Positions 26,356 to 35,762 of a DNA stretch of 64,000 bases are shown here, in pieces (positions within the stretch are counted from its first letter, which is position 1; the number at the start of each line of letters is the position of its first letter). A program made the translations under genes and the position numbers. Under the pieces are notes generated by a model, which did no database searches, was not told the origin of the DNA, and was given only the letters and a program-made list of their open reading frames with translations. Origin of the DNA: Xanthobacter sp. NM-25 (GTDB taxonomy: Bacteria; Pseudomonadota; Alphaproteobacteria; Rhizobiales; Xanthobacteraceae); contig NZ_JACBFS010000003.1 of assembly GCF_022138605.1 (NCBI RefSeq), forward strand, positions 248,001 to 312,000, read 5' to 3'.

Positions 26356-26937
26356 ATGAATGAGACATCCGTGGCCGCCGCGTCGGCGACCACCAATGAG
26401 ATCCATCTGCACCTCTCCGATGTGAAGACCTTCTTCCAGGAGCCGGAGCTCGACCCGTTCGTGGGCGAGGACCTGGATATGTCCGGCATCGACCAGCTGA
26501 TGGATGCGCTGAAGGCACAGAGCGACTGGAAGAAGCACACCCTCAGCGCCGTGCTGCATCTGCCGCCTGCCGCCCATGCGGACCCCCATGTGGGCGAGAT
26601 GCCGCGGGCGCTGGCACGCTATTGCGACAAGCAGATCCAATATAGCCGCCGCAAGATCACCGAGCTGCGGCTGGAGGGGCGCCACGCCTTGCGCATGGGC
26701 GCGCTCTTCCTGGCGGTGTGCTTCGGCCTGTCGGCGCTGACCGAGAAGCTCCTGGGTTCGGAAAGCCTGTTCGGCCAGGTGCTGGTGGAAGGCTTCATCA
26801 TTGCCGGCTGGGTGGGCCTGTGGCACCCGCTGGAGCTGCTGCTCTACGCCTGGTGGCCTTACGCGCAGGACATCAAGCTGTATGAAAAGATCAAGGCTAT
26901 GCGGCTCGCGTTCGCGTTCGACCGCACGGCGGTTTGA
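26356..26937 (+). CDS. conserved membrane protein, unknown function
   Basis: A 193-aa protein. The first 110 residues are soluble (HLHLSDVKTFFQEPELDPFVGEDLDMSG and a long helical stretch). Two membrane segments follow at about 116-135 (MGALFLAVCFGLSALTEKLL) and 140-165 (VEGFIIAGWVGLWHPLELLLY). I do not recognise a named family. The ATG at 26356 is one choice; an in-frame ATG at 26314 adds 14 residues. The AI-2E permease gene starts 49 bases after its end, so they may form an operon. Confidence 0.7.
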   Translation: MNETSVAAASATTNEIHLHLSDVKTFFQEPELDPFVGEDLDMSGIDQLMDALKAQSDWKKHTLSAVLHLPPAAHADPHVGEMPRALARYCDKQIQYSRRKITELRLEGRHALRMGALFLAVCFGLSALTEKLLGSESLFGQVLVEGFIIAGWVGLWHPLELLLYAWWPYAQDIKLYEKIKAMRLAFAFDRTAV

Positions 26938-26986
26938 GGCGGGGCCGGATGCGGTGGGGTGAGGTTCCGTTCAGGAAGGGCTGGCG

Positions 26987-28021
26987 ATGCGGGTGATGAT
27001 GGGTCTGGCGGCGGCGGTGCTGGTGGGTGCCGCGCTCTATCTGGCGGATACGCTGTTCGCGCCGGTGGTGTTCGCGCTGTTCGTGATCGCCGTGGTGTGG
27101 CCGCTGCAGCGGGCGCTGAAGGCGCACCTGCCGTCCCTCGTGGCGGTGCTGATCACGCTTGTGATCAGCCTGGCGGTGGTGGGGGCCGTCACCTCCATCG
27201 TGGTGTGGGGCTTCACCCATGTGGGCCAGTGGGTGTTCCAGAACGCCGCCCGCTTCCAGGCGCTCTACGCCCAGCTCGGCGATTGGCTGGAAGGCCACGG
27301 CTTCGTGCTGGCGAGCGTGGTGGCCGACCATTTCGACGTGCGCTGGCTGCTGCGGGTGTTTCAGGACGTCTCCGGCCGGCTGCAGGGGCTGGCGAGCTTC
27401 CTGGTGTTCACTTTCGTCTATGTGCTGCTGGGCCTGCTGGAGGTGGATGCCGCGGTGAGCCAGCTGAAAGCGCTGGAGCGGCGGGGCAAGGGCGGCTTCC
27501 TTCTGTCCGCCGGCGCCGACATCGCCGCCAAGCTGCAGAAATACATGATGGTGCGCACCTTGATGAGCATCGCCACCGGCGCCGTGGTGTGGGTGTTCAC
27601 CCTCACCGCCGGCCTGGAGCTGGCGCTGGCCTGGGGCGCCATGGCTTTTGCGCTCAATTACATTCCCTTCATCGGCCCGTTCATCGCCACTTTGCTGCCG
27701 ACCCTGTTCGCGCTGGCCCAGTTCGAATCCTGGGAAATGGCGGTGTTCGTGTTCGTCTGCCTCAACATCATCCAGTTCCTGTCGGGCAGCTATATCGAGC
27801 CGCGCATCGCCGGCAAGGCGGCGGCGGTCTCGCCCTTCATGGTGCTGTTCGCGGTGTTCTTCTGGGCCTTCCTGTGGGGCCTGCCGGGGGCGTTCATCGG
27901 CGTGCCCATCCTCATCGCGGCGGTGACCTTGTGCGCCCACCATCCGTCCACCCGTTCGGTGGCGGCGTTGCTCTCCGGCCAGCCGGCGGACGAGGAGGCC
28001 TCAGGGCCGGTCGCCGGGTAG
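26987..28021 (+). CDS. AI-2E family transporter
   Basis: A 344-aa inner-membrane protein with seven to eight membrane segments, of the TqsA/PerM (AI-2E) family; members export small molecules or act as Na+/H+ antiporters. LFAPVVFALFVIAVVWPLQR at the N terminus and ALNYIPFIGPFIATLLPTL with SGSYIEPRIAGKAAAVSPFMVL near the C terminus are diagnostic. AGGAAGGG precedes the ATG. The last 21 bases overlap the convergent hydrolase gene. The substrate is not predictable. Confidence 0.9.
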   Translation: MRVMMGLAAAVLVGAALYLADTLFAPVVFALFVIAVVWPLQRALKAHLPSLVAVLITLVISLAVVGAVTSIVVWGFTHVGQWVFQNAARFQALYAQLGDWLEGHGFVLASVVADHFDVRWLLRVFQDVSGRLQGLASFLVFTFVYVLLGLLEVDAAVSQLKALERRGKGGFLLSAGADIAAKLQKYMMVRTLMSIATGAVVWVFTLTAGLELALAWGAMAFALNYIPFIGPFIATLLPTLFALAQFESWEMAVFVFVCLNIIQFLSGSYIEPRIAGKAAAVSPFMVLFAVFFWAFLWGLPGAFIGVPILIAAVTLCAHHPSTRSVAALLSGQPADEEASGPVAG

Positions 28022-29461
28022 GCCGGCTTCCAGCCGCTCCAGCAGATAGGGGAAGAAGGGGTTCGAGGACATGCGTACCAGCATGTCGATATTGACGATC
28101 AGCGCCCCATATTCCCCCCGTGCAGCCACATCGCCGAGCCGCACGCCAAAGGCGTCGGCCGGGTCCGGGGTCAGGCCGTAAAGCCCGTCGTCCAGCGGGA
28201 ACGGCACCGCCACATGGGAGAGGGAATAGACATCCGGCGGGTAGGACAGGCCGAGGGCGCGCACCTGCGTTTCGGTGCTGTCGGCGGGGGTGATGCGCAC
28301 CTCCACCTGGTCGGAACCGGGGTTCACATTGGTGACGACGGCGGTGCGGAAGCGGCGCGGGCCCGGCGGCAGCAGCCGGTCGAGGGCGGTATCGGCCCGG
28401 CGGTTCAGCAATTGCTCGAAATGGGTGTTGCGGTTGATGTCGAACAGCACCAGCTCGCTGCCATTGTCGGCAAGGTGGGTGTGCAGGGACTCGATCACCG
28501 CCCGCGTGCTCACCGTATGGTCGAGCACCGATTGGAAGGTGAGCACCGGGGCGAGGCCGGCGAGCTGGCCGTTGCGCAGATGGCGCCGGATATTGGCTTG
28601 CACCGCCTGGGTGAGCAAGAACGACTGGCGCGCCGCCTGCACCGGAAACGAATTGTATTTGAACGGGTTGAACTCGGGAATGATGGAGAGCCAGGCGGCC
28701 TTGGCGAAGGCCGGGAACACCGCCGGCCAGGAGGCGATGCCGGCGAAGCGGGCAAATTCCGTCACCCCCACCATGGGCGAAACTAGAACGATCTTGGCCG
28801 GCGCCACCAGGGCCGGGTCATCCAATGCGTCGAGGGCGTGCATGAGGGCGAGCGCGCCGCCATTGGAATAGCCGATGATGTGAATGGGCTTGTCCGGCCC
28901 CACCCTTTTGCGGGCCTCGCGCATGGCGAGCCGGGTGGCGGCGATCCAGTCCTCGTAATCCACCCCGGTGAGGGCGCCGGGCACGGTGCCGTGGCCGGGC
29001 AGGCGGATCGAGATGGACAGGAAGCCCCGGGCCGCATAGCGCCGCGCCAGATGCCGGAGGCTGAAGGGGGAATCGGTGAGCCCGTGCAGAAACACGGCGG
29101 CGCCTGCCACCGGCCCTTCCGGCTCCAGCACGAAGGTGCGGTTGAAATCCTGCGCGAAGGCGCCGGGATAGACGGGGCTCTGCGCGAAATAGCGGTTGAA
29201 GCGCACGCGGTCCTGCGGCGGCAGCTGGTCCGTCACCTGCGCCTTCACCTCGGCGAACAGGGCGTTCTCGGCCGCCAGATAGGTGGCGAGATCCGCCTGT
29301 GCCATGGCCGCGCGGCTCATCTCCTTCGGCACGAAGGTGTGCCAGGGCTCCAGCGGAGCGCCCCTTTGGGAGTCCACCGCCCGCACCACGAACACCGTTG
29401 CCAGCACGATCAGGACGCCGATGGCCGCCCGCTTCACCCAACGCCACGCCCAACCGACCAT
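28001..29461 (-). CDS. membrane-anchored alpha/beta hydrolase (esterase/lipase-like)
   Basis: A 486-aa protein with an N-terminal membrane anchor (RAAIGVLIVLATVFVVRAV) and a hydrolase domain facing the periplasm. The oxyanion segment is AAVFLHGLTDSPFSLR, and the nucleophile elbow is IIGYSNGGALAL (GxSxG). The C-terminal 110 residues hold repeated motifs such as YSLSHVAVPFP. The start is ATG 29461; the GTG immediately before it is also possible. The gene converges on the AI-2E gene with a 21-base overlap. Confidence 0.8.
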   Translation of the reverse strand: MVGWAWRWVKRAAIGVLIVLATVFVVRAVDSQRGAPLEPWHTFVPKEMSRAAMAQADLATYLAAENALFAEVKAQVTDQLPPQDRVRFNRYFAQSPVYPGAFAQDFNRTFVLEPEGPVAGAAVFLHGLTDSPFSLRHLARRYAARGFLSISIRLPGHGTVPGALTGVDYEDWIAATRLAMREARKRVGPDKPIHIIGYSNGGALALMHALDALDDPALVAPAKIVLVSPMVGVTEFARFAGIASWPAVFPAFAKAAWLSIIPEFNPFKYNSFPVQAARQSFLLTQAVQANIRRHLRNGQLAGLAPVLTFQSVLDHTVSTRAVIESLHTHLADNGSELVLFDINRNTHFEQLLNRRADTALDRLLPPGPRRFRTAVVTNVNPGSDQVEVRITPADSTETQVRALGLSYPPDVYSLSHVAVPFPLDDGLYGLTPDPADAFGVRLGDVAARGEYGALIVNIDMLVRMSSNPFFPYLLERLEAGLPGDRP

Positions 29462-29551
29462 CACCTGTCCCTCGACCGCTCGCGCGCCAGCGCGCAGCGC
29501 TACCTCTAGAGCATTTTGGAGTGAAATGGGCAGCGGGTCGGGCGCGAGCGC

Positions 29552-32500
29552 CTAGAGCGTGATCACCTGTGCCGCCGCCCCCAGGGCCCGGGTGGCGGCC
29601 GCGGCCACGTGGGTGTGGTGGGTGAAGACGATCACCTGGGTGGTGGCGCCGAGCTCGCCGAGCAGCCGCAGGCCGGCCTCCGTGCGCGCTTCGTCGAAGG
29701 TCACGAACAGGTCGTCGGCCAGGAAGGGCAGGGGCGCCGCGCGGCGGGCGTGCTCCTCGATGGCGGCCACCCGCAGGGCCAGGAACAATTGATCGCCGGT
29801 GCCCTCGGAGAGCGCATCCACCCCGTGCAGGCGGGCCTCGCGCACCGCCGCCAGCCGCGCCGGTTCGGCGTCGTAGTCGACGGCGATGCCGTCCCATTGG
29901 CCGCGGGTGAGGGTGCGAAAGGCCTCGGCGGCCCGCGTGATGATGGGGTTCTGGTGGGTCTGCCGGTAGCGCTCGATGGCGTGGGTCAGCAGGCGCGCCG
30001 CCACATGGGCCCGGGTGAAGCGGGCCATGGTGCCGTCCAGTTCCGCCACCGCATCCTGTGCCTCCTGGGCGGCGGCCGCGGCGCCGGCGCGCTGTTCCAG
30101 GGCCGCCAGCGCGGCCCGGGCCTGGGTGTGTCGCTCCACCGCCTCGTCGCGCGCGGCGCGGGCGGCGGAATGGGCGGCGGCGGCGGTCGCTGCGTCGCGG
30201 ACCAGGGCGTCGTCATCGCGCTCGGCGATGGCGGCTCGGACCTCGTCGAGGCTGCGGTCGCCGCATTCGGCTTCGAGGCGCGCGCGGGCCTGCGCCAGGT
30301 CGGCGCGCAGGGTCGCCGCCTCGGTGAGGCGATCGATGAGCACGGGGAGGGCCGCCGCATCGTCGAGGCCCGCCTGCGCCAGCACCTCCTGGAGCCCGGT
30401 TTCGGCGCGGGCGAGGGTGGCCGCGGCGGCGGTCGCCGCAGTGGTGCGCTCGGCGAGGGTGGCATCGGCCGCATCGGCCTTGGCGCGGGCCTGCCGGGCG
30501 CCATCGAGCCGCGCCCTAAGGGCCCGCACCGTACCGCACAGATCATCGCCGGCGGGCGCGTCCAGCTGCGCCAGCAGCGCCTCCACCTGCGCGGTGAAAT
30601 GGATCTCGTCCTGCTCGATGCCGGCGATGCGGCGCTCGGCGGTGGCGAGCTTTTCGGCCAGGGCCGGGGCCTCCTGCCACAGCTCCAGGGCCGCCTGCAC
30701 CTCCTGCAGCGGCGCCGCCGCGCGGATGGCGAGGACGGGGAACACGGTCTCGGCCTCCTCGGCGCAGGCGCGGGCCTTGGCATCGAGGGTCGCGCGCTGG
30801 CGGGTGAGATGGGCGCTCTGGTCGTCGAGCCGTTTCCGATCGCGGATGAGATCGCGCTGCCGGGCGAACGCCTCGTCCCGCTCGCCAATGGCGCCGCGCA
30901 GCACCGCGAGCCGGATCGGCCCGGCGCCGAGAGCCGGCAGCTGCAATTGGACATGCAGCTGTTCCACCTGCGCGCGGTCGTCCCGGCAGACCGCGTCCTG
31001 ATGGCTCAAGTCCGCCTGCTGGCGGGCCCGCTCGTCCGCGTCCGCGCGCAGCGCCGCCACTTCCTGGAGGAAGGCGAGGGCGCGCGGGTCCGGCTCGGGC
31101 GACAGGCCCGCCTCGCTCCACAGGCGCTGCCAGCGCAGCCGTGCCGCATCCAGATCGGCCTCGGCCGCCATCACCCGGGTGGCGTGGCTGGCCCGGCGCG
31201 CGGCAAGCTCGGCCAGGGCGATGTCGGCATGGCTGATGTCCGCCAGGCGCTGGCTGGCGCTCAGGCGATCGTCGGCCAGCCGGTCGGAGGCCGTCATGGC
31301 GTGCTCGAAGTCCTCGGCGCGGGCGGCATCGTCGGCCTCGGGCGGGCGTTGGCCCAGCAGGGCCGGCCGCAGGTCCTGCCACAGGCCGTCGCGGCGGTCG
31401 CGGGCGGCGGCGATGGCCTGGGCGGTGGGCGCCGTGCCGGCGGCGTCCAGAATGGCGCGGCGCGCCACCCATTGGTCATGCTGCCCCTCCAGCTCCGCGC
31501 TCTGCTCCTTGAGCCGGGCCAGGGTGTCGGCAGCGGCGGTGATGGCGCGCAGGGCCTGTTCCGCGGTGGCGGCATCGGGCAGTGGCGCCCGTGCGAGCGG
31601 GGTGATCTGCCAGGGGCCATAGGGCAGGCGGGCGAGGCGCGCCGCCTGGGCCTCGCGGGCGGCAGCCAATTGGCGGGCAAGGGCGGCGCGTGCGGCCTCG
31701 CGGGCTTCGGCGCCGTCGAGCGCGTCGATGGCCCGACGCAGTGGGGCAGGGTCTTCGGCGGGCGGGAGGCCACTGGCCGTGGCGTCGAGCACCCGGCGGG
31801 CGCGAATGAGCCCCTCCTCGTCCTGCGCCAGGGCGTCCCGGCGCCCGGCGAGGTCGCGCATCTGGCCCAGCAGGTCGCCGGCGCGGGCCAGCAGGGGGCG
31901 CCCGGGCAGCCGGGCGCGCAGTGTCGTCACATCGGCGAGGCCGAGGTTGGCGGCGATATGGGCCAGCCCGGCCCGCGCCTCTTCCGCCTCCTGCCGCCTG
32001 TGGGGCAGGCTGGCGCGCTCATGCTCGATCTTGGCGCGGTCCTCATCGCAGCGGACGATGGCCTCGGCCACCGCCAGCACCGCCGCATCGGGCGCAATGG
32101 CCTCGCGCGCCGCCTGGGCCATCTGCGCCGCCGCGCGCGCGGCGGCCTCGGCCTCGCTGGCGCGGGCGTGGGCATCGAGCCGGGTGCGGGCGAGCTGGGG
32201 AAAGGCGGCATCCACCGGGGGCAGGGGGCCAAGTACCGCCAGCGCCGCCTCGGCCCGCGCCACCGCCCGCAGCTCCTTGGCGGCGCGGATGAGGGCGGCG
32301 GCGCGCTGTTCGGCCAGATGGGCCTCGATCTCGGCATCACCCGCGGACGTCCGCAGGGCGGCCGCCTCGGCCTCGGCGGCGCGCAGAGCCTTGACCTCCT
32401 CGCCGCGCAGCTCGCGGGCCTGGATCTCGGCCTGGGCCGACCTGTAGCGTTCCACCGCCACATAGAAGGGGGCCTTCGCGTTCTTACGATCGGGATTGAA

Positions 32501-33016
32501 CAGCTCGGCGGCGCTCGCCCTCATGGCGTCGCGCAGGTCGGCGACCCGGTTGAGGCCGGGGGCGGCGGCGATCAGCGTCTCGGCCAGGTCCCCTCCACCG
32601 GCCAGCAGTTTCTTGCCGCCGTCGCGCAGGCGCTTCTGGTCGAGGCCGAAGATGTCGAGGAAGGCGGCGCGATCGTGGGCACCGAGGAAGGGCGCGAGCA
32701 CATCATCGGGCAGGGGCGCGTCCGTCTCGGGATCGACGATGGTGGCCTTGTTCCGCTTGCGGCGGGCGAAGGACAGGGCGTGCCCGGCGCCATCCACCAG
32801 CGTGGCGGACAGACGCATGGCGGCGTAATCGTGCAGGAAATTGAAGCGCGACGTGAAGTCGATGCCGAACAGCACGTCGCAGGCGGCGGCCAGGGCGGTG
32901 GTCTTGCCCGCCTCGTTGGAGCCCAGCACCACGCTGACGCGGGCGTCGCGATCGAAGTCGAGGGTGCGATCGGTGAAGCGGCCGTAGCGATCGAGGCCGA
33001 GACGCACGAATCTCAT
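29552..33016 (-). CDS. yhaN: YhaN-type SMC-like ATPase (SbcC/Rad50-related)
   Basis: A 1154-aa cytoplasmic ABC-type ATPase. Walker A is GSNEAGKTT at about residues 33-41 within VSVVLGSNEAGKTTALAAACDVLFG. A long alanine-rich coiled-coil region fills most of residues 200-990. The C-terminal half-site has LSEGTGDQLFLALRVAAIEEH (signature) and PFLADDLFVTFDEART (Walker B), then VIVFTHH. This layout is that of YhaN, which pairs with the YhaO nuclease. Its ATG overlaps the yhaO stop (ATGA). A role in DNA double-strand break processing is inferred. Confidence 0.9.
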   Translation of the reverse strand: MRFVRLGLDRYGRFTDRTLDFDRDARVSVVLGSNEAGKTTALAAACDVLFGIDFTSRFNFLHDYAAMRLSATLVDGAGHALSFARRKRNKATIVDPETDAPLPDDVLAPFLGAHDRAAFLDIFGLDQKRLRDGGKKLLAGGGDLAETLIAAAPGLNRVADLRDAMRASAAELFNPDRKNAKAPFYVAVERYRSAQAEIQARELRGEEVKALRAAEAEAAALRTSAGDAEIEAHLAEQRAAALIRAAKELRAVARAEAALAVLGPLPPVDAAFPQLARTRLDAHARASEAEAAARAAAQMAQAAREAIAPDAAVLAVAEAIVRCDEDRAKIEHERASLPHRRQEAEEARAGLAHIAANLGLADVTTLRARLPGRPLLARAGDLLGQMRDLAGRRDALAQDEEGLIRARRVLDATASGLPPAEDPAPLRRAIDALDGAEAREAARAALARQLAAAREAQAARLARLPYGPWQITPLARAPLPDAATAEQALRAITAAADTLARLKEQSAELEGQHDQWVARRAILDAAGTAPTAQAIAAARDRRDGLWQDLRPALLGQRPPEADDAARAEDFEHAMTASDRLADDRLSASQRLADISHADIALAELAARRASHATRVMAAEADLDAARLRWQRLWSEAGLSPEPDPRALAFLQEVAALRADADERARQQADLSHQDAVCRDDRAQVEQLHVQLQLPALGAGPIRLAVLRGAIGERDEAFARQRDLIRDRKRLDDQSAHLTRQRATLDAKARACAEEAETVFPVLAIRAAAPLQEVQAALELWQEAPALAEKLATAERRIAGIEQDEIHFTAQVEALLAQLDAPAGDDLCGTVRALRARLDGARQARAKADAADATLAERTTAATAAAATLARAETGLQEVLAQAGLDDAAALPVLIDRLTEAATLRADLAQARARLEAECGDRSLDEVRAAIAERDDDALVRDAATAAAAHSAARAARDEAVERHTQARAALAALEQRAGAAAAAQEAQDAVAELDGTMARFTRAHVAARLLTHAIERYRQTHQNPIITRAAEAFRTLTRGQWDGIAVDYDAEPARLAAVREARLHGVDALSEGTGDQLFLALRVAAIEEHARRAAPLPFLADDLFVTFDEARTEAGLRLLGELGATTQVIVFTHHTHVAAAATRALGAAAQVITL

Positions 33017-34281
33017 GACGCGGAGCCCTCCCCGGCGGGATCGCGCAGGCGGGCGATGATGGCCTGTTCTCCTTCGGCGAGGGCCTCGGCGATCACCGCC
33101 TCCAGGTCGGCCTCGTCGAGGCCGAGCGCCTTCAGCACCGGCTTTGGCGCCTTGCCATAGAGGTCGCGGATGGTGGCGCCGATGTCGGCCCGCACGGCGG
33201 GATCGGCGGTGACCTCAGCCAGGATCTGCTCGAAATCGGCCAGTTGCGCGGGCATCGCGGTGGGTGGCGCCTCCACGCGGATGGACACCTTCTCCACCAG
33301 CACCTGGTCGCCGGCCGCTGCCGCCAGCGCCACCACATCCTCCCGCAACTGGCCCGGGTCGGCGCGCAGGTGATCGGCGAGGGGCGTGCGGCCGGTGAGG
33401 GTGAGGCGCACCGCCAGCGGTCGCCCGTCCGCCTGCTCCACCGCCTCCGCGAGGGCAACCCGCAGCCGGCCGTGCAGGTCGGCAGGGCTGCTGAGGCCCG
33501 TGAGGTCGAGGTTGAGAGACGCGAAGCGGGCGGCATCGAGGGTGAGGGCAATCATGTCGGCGATGCGGCCGTCGACCACCCGCACCAGCGTTGCCCCCTT
33601 GGCCCCGGTCTCGCGGGCGTGGCGGCCCTGCAGATTGCCGGGGAAGACGATGGCCGGGCCCTGCGGGCGCACCACCTCGCGCTGGTGAATGTGGCCCAGC
33701 GCCCAGTAATCGTAGCCGGTGCGCTCCAGGTCCGCGACGGTGCAGGGCGCATAGACCTCATGGCCTTCGCGGCCGGTGAGCGAGGTGTGGAGCACGCCGA
33801 TGTTGAACTGGCCCTCCCGCGCCGGAGGATAGGCCAGGGCCATGTTCTCGGGCACATGACGATGCGCGAAGCCGCGCCCATGCAGCACCACGCCGATCTC
33901 CGGCAGCTCGACGCTCTCCACCTTGCGCACCGAGAAATTGTGCACGTTTTCCGGCAGCGGCAGGTCCCGGCTGATCACCGAGAGGGCGTCGTGGTTGCCG
34001 CGCAGCATGAACACCGGAATGTTCTCGCGCGCCAGCCGGCCCATCTGCCGGACGAACACATGGCCGGTGGAAAAGTCGCGCCAGTCGCCGTCATAGATGT
34101 CGCCGGCGATGACGACGAAGGCGACCTTCTCGGCGATGGCGGTCGAGACCAGATTGTCCAGCGCCTGGCGCGAGGCGCCGGTGAAGGCGGCGGCCTCCGC
34201 GCCACGCAGCGAAAGCCCGCGCAGGGGGCTGTCGAGATGAATGTCTGCGGCGTGCAGGAATTGGAACGAGCTGGCGGCCAT
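33013..34281 (-). CDS. yhaO: YhaO-type DNA repair exonuclease (SbcD/Mre11-like)
   Basis: A 422-aa metallophosphoesterase. The metal-binding motifs are in order: FLHAADIHLDSPL, VVIAGDIYDGDW, FMLRGNHDALS, GVLHTSL and ALGHIHQRE, matching the Mre11/SbcD nuclease core at about residues 8-210. The C-terminal third is the capping/partner-binding part. It is upstream of and translationally coupled to yhaN. No ribosome site is obvious. The 304 bases upstream hold no supported gene. Confidence 0.93.
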   Translation of the reverse strand: MAASSFQFLHAADIHLDSPLRGLSLRGAEAAAFTGASRQALDNLVSTAIAEKVAFVVIAGDIYDGDWRDFSTGHVFVRQMGRLARENIPVFMLRGNHDALSVISRDLPLPENVHNFSVRKVESVELPEIGVVLHGRGFAHRHVPENMALAYPPAREGQFNIGVLHTSLTGREGHEVYAPCTVADLERTGYDYWALGHIHQREVVRPQGPAIVFPGNLQGRHARETGAKGATLVRVVDGRIADMIALTLDAARFASLNLDLTGLSSPADLHGRLRVALAEAVEQADGRPLAVRLTLTGRTPLADHLRADPGQLREDVVALAAAAGDQVLVEKVSIRVEAPPTAMPAQLADFEQILAEVTADPAVRADIGATIRDLYGKAPKPVLKALGLDEADLEAVIAEALAEGEQAIIARLRDPAGEGSAS

Positions 34282-34585
34282 GCGACAATCAAAGGGTGCG
34301 ACATCAAGGGGGAGGGGCGCCCGGCGGGCGCCATGGAAGGCGCGTCAGATTGCGTGCGCCGGCCCCGTTTGGCAACCGGGGCTGACTGGCGCGCCTGCGA
34401 CGGTGCTGTGCTTTCGACCCTCTTGCTGAGCCCGGTGCCTGGGGTATAGGTATCCCCCTGTCCTCTGCCCCGGACCGGTGTGGCCTTCACGCCAGGGATC
34501 GCGCAGCGACGAGGGCCGGCATAGCGGCCAGCCGAAGACGCCAGCGCGCAGCCCGTCAAAAAGATACTCATGGAGACCCGCGGCC

Positions 34586-35368
34586 ATGGCGTCCGATCTT
34601 CCCCCGCTGTCTGAAGTCGTCTCTCATATCGTCGATGCTGTCGATCGGGCGCCGCTGGTGGACGAGCCCTTCTGGCACCTCGAATTGTCGGGCGTGTTTC
34701 CGGATGCGCTCTATCGCGCCATGCGCACGGCCATGCCCGAGGCGCGCGAGTATCGCGCCCTGAAGGGCCGCAACAATGTGAATGTGAAGGCGGACGGCTC
34801 GTCCACCCGCGTGAAGATCGATCTCTATCCGGAATATATCCGCCACCTGCCCGGCGAAAAGCGCGCCGTGTGGAGCCTGGTGGGCGAGGCCCTGCGGGCG
34901 GAGCCGGTGAAGGATGTGTTCATGCGGCGGCTGGCGCCCGGCCTCGGCCGGCGGTTCGGGCCCGACTACATGGGCACCGGCATGTTCCCCGTGCCCATGC
35001 TGACCCGCGACGTGGCCGGCTATGAGATTCCGCCCCACACCGATACCCGCTGGAAGGGCATCACCATCCAGTTCTATCTGCCGGAGGATGAAAGCATCAC
35101 CCACGTGGGCACCCGCTTCGACCGGCGGCGGCCCGAGGGTGGGTTCGAACTGGCCCAGCGCATGTCGTTCGCACCCAACACCGGCTATGCCTTCGCCGTG
35201 GGGCCGGACACCTGGCACTCGGTGGACAAGCTGGGCCCCGAGGTGGCGACCCGCGATTCCATCCTCCACACCTATTTCGTGGACAACACGCCGATGTTGG
35301 CGTTCCGCAATCGCGGCAAGCGGGTGGGCAACTTCCTGCTCAACGAGTTCCGGCATCTGGCCGGCTGA
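34586..35368 (+). CDS. 2OG-Fe(II) oxygenase-like protein
   Basis: A 260-aa cytoplasmic protein. YEIPPHTDTRWKGITIQFYLP supplies an HxD iron-binding pair at about residues 150-153, and the distal histidine is in GPDTWHSVDKLG. This fits the double-stranded beta-helix of prolyl-hydroxylase-like 2-oxoglutarate oxygenases. The substrate is unknown. Start ATG 34586 follows GGAGACC. A TfoX-N gene follows 13 bases after the stop. Confidence 0.75.
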   Translation: MASDLPPLSEVVSHIVDAVDRAPLVDEPFWHLELSGVFPDALYRAMRTAMPEAREYRALKGRNNVNVKADGSSTRVKIDLYPEYIRHLPGEKRAVWSLVGEALRAEPVKDVFMRRLAPGLGRRFGPDYMGTGMFPVPMLTRDVAGYEIPPHTDTRWKGITIQFYLPEDESITHVGTRFDRRRPEGGFELAQRMSFAPNTGYAFAVGPDTWHSVDKLGPEVATRDSILHTYFVDNTPMLAFRNRGKRVGNFLLNEFRHLAG

Positions 35369-35381
35369 GGCCGGGCCGGCC

Positions 35382-35756
35382 ATGGACGCCGAGACCCTCG
35401 CCGATCTGTTCGCGGCCTTCGGGCCGGTGCAGGTGCGCCGCATGTTCGGTGGGGCCGGTGTCTATGCGGACGGGTTGATGTTCGCCCTCGCCGTGGATGG
35501 GGTACTCTATCTCAAGGCCGACGCGGCCTTCGCCGCCGCGCTGGCCGCGCAGGGCTCGGCGCCGTTCACTTATGTGGCCAAGACCGGCGCCCGCACCATG
35601 GGCAGCTATTGGCGGGTGCCGGATGCGGCCCTGGATGAGCCCGACGACCTGGCGGTGCTGGCCCGCCGTGCGCGCCAGGTGGCGGGGGCGGCGGTTCTGG
35701 AGAAGACTGCGGCCAAGGCGCGGCGGGTGAAGAACGTCACGGGCCCGGCGCGCTGA
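35382..35756 (+). CDS. TfoX/Sxy N-terminal domain protein
   Basis: A 124-aa protein. VQVRRMFGGAGVYADGLMFALAVDGVLYLKAD is the TfoX N-terminal signature, and TYVAKTGARTMGSYWRVPDAALD follows. It lacks the second (C-terminal) TfoX domain, as is usual in alphaproteobacteria, where a competence role is unproven. It follows the oxygenase gene closely and converges on an esterase gene. Confidence 0.88.
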   Translation: MDAETLADLFAAFGPVQVRRMFGGAGVYADGLMFALAVDGVLYLKADAAFAAALAAQGSAPFTYVAKTGARTMGSYWRVPDAALDEPDDLAVLARRARQVAGAAVLEKTAAKARRVKNVTGPAR

Positions 35757-35762
35757 CGCCGC

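Noticed and set aside
29609..33160. 1183-codon open frame on the plus strand over yhaN
   Set aside because: Antisense to a clear ATPase gene; product is Gly/Arg/Ala-rich without domains.
33975..34571. Lipoprotein-like start (MSIFLTGC) on the minus strand before yhaO
   Set aside because: The rest is a shifted-frame shadow of yhaO and no ribosome site is present.
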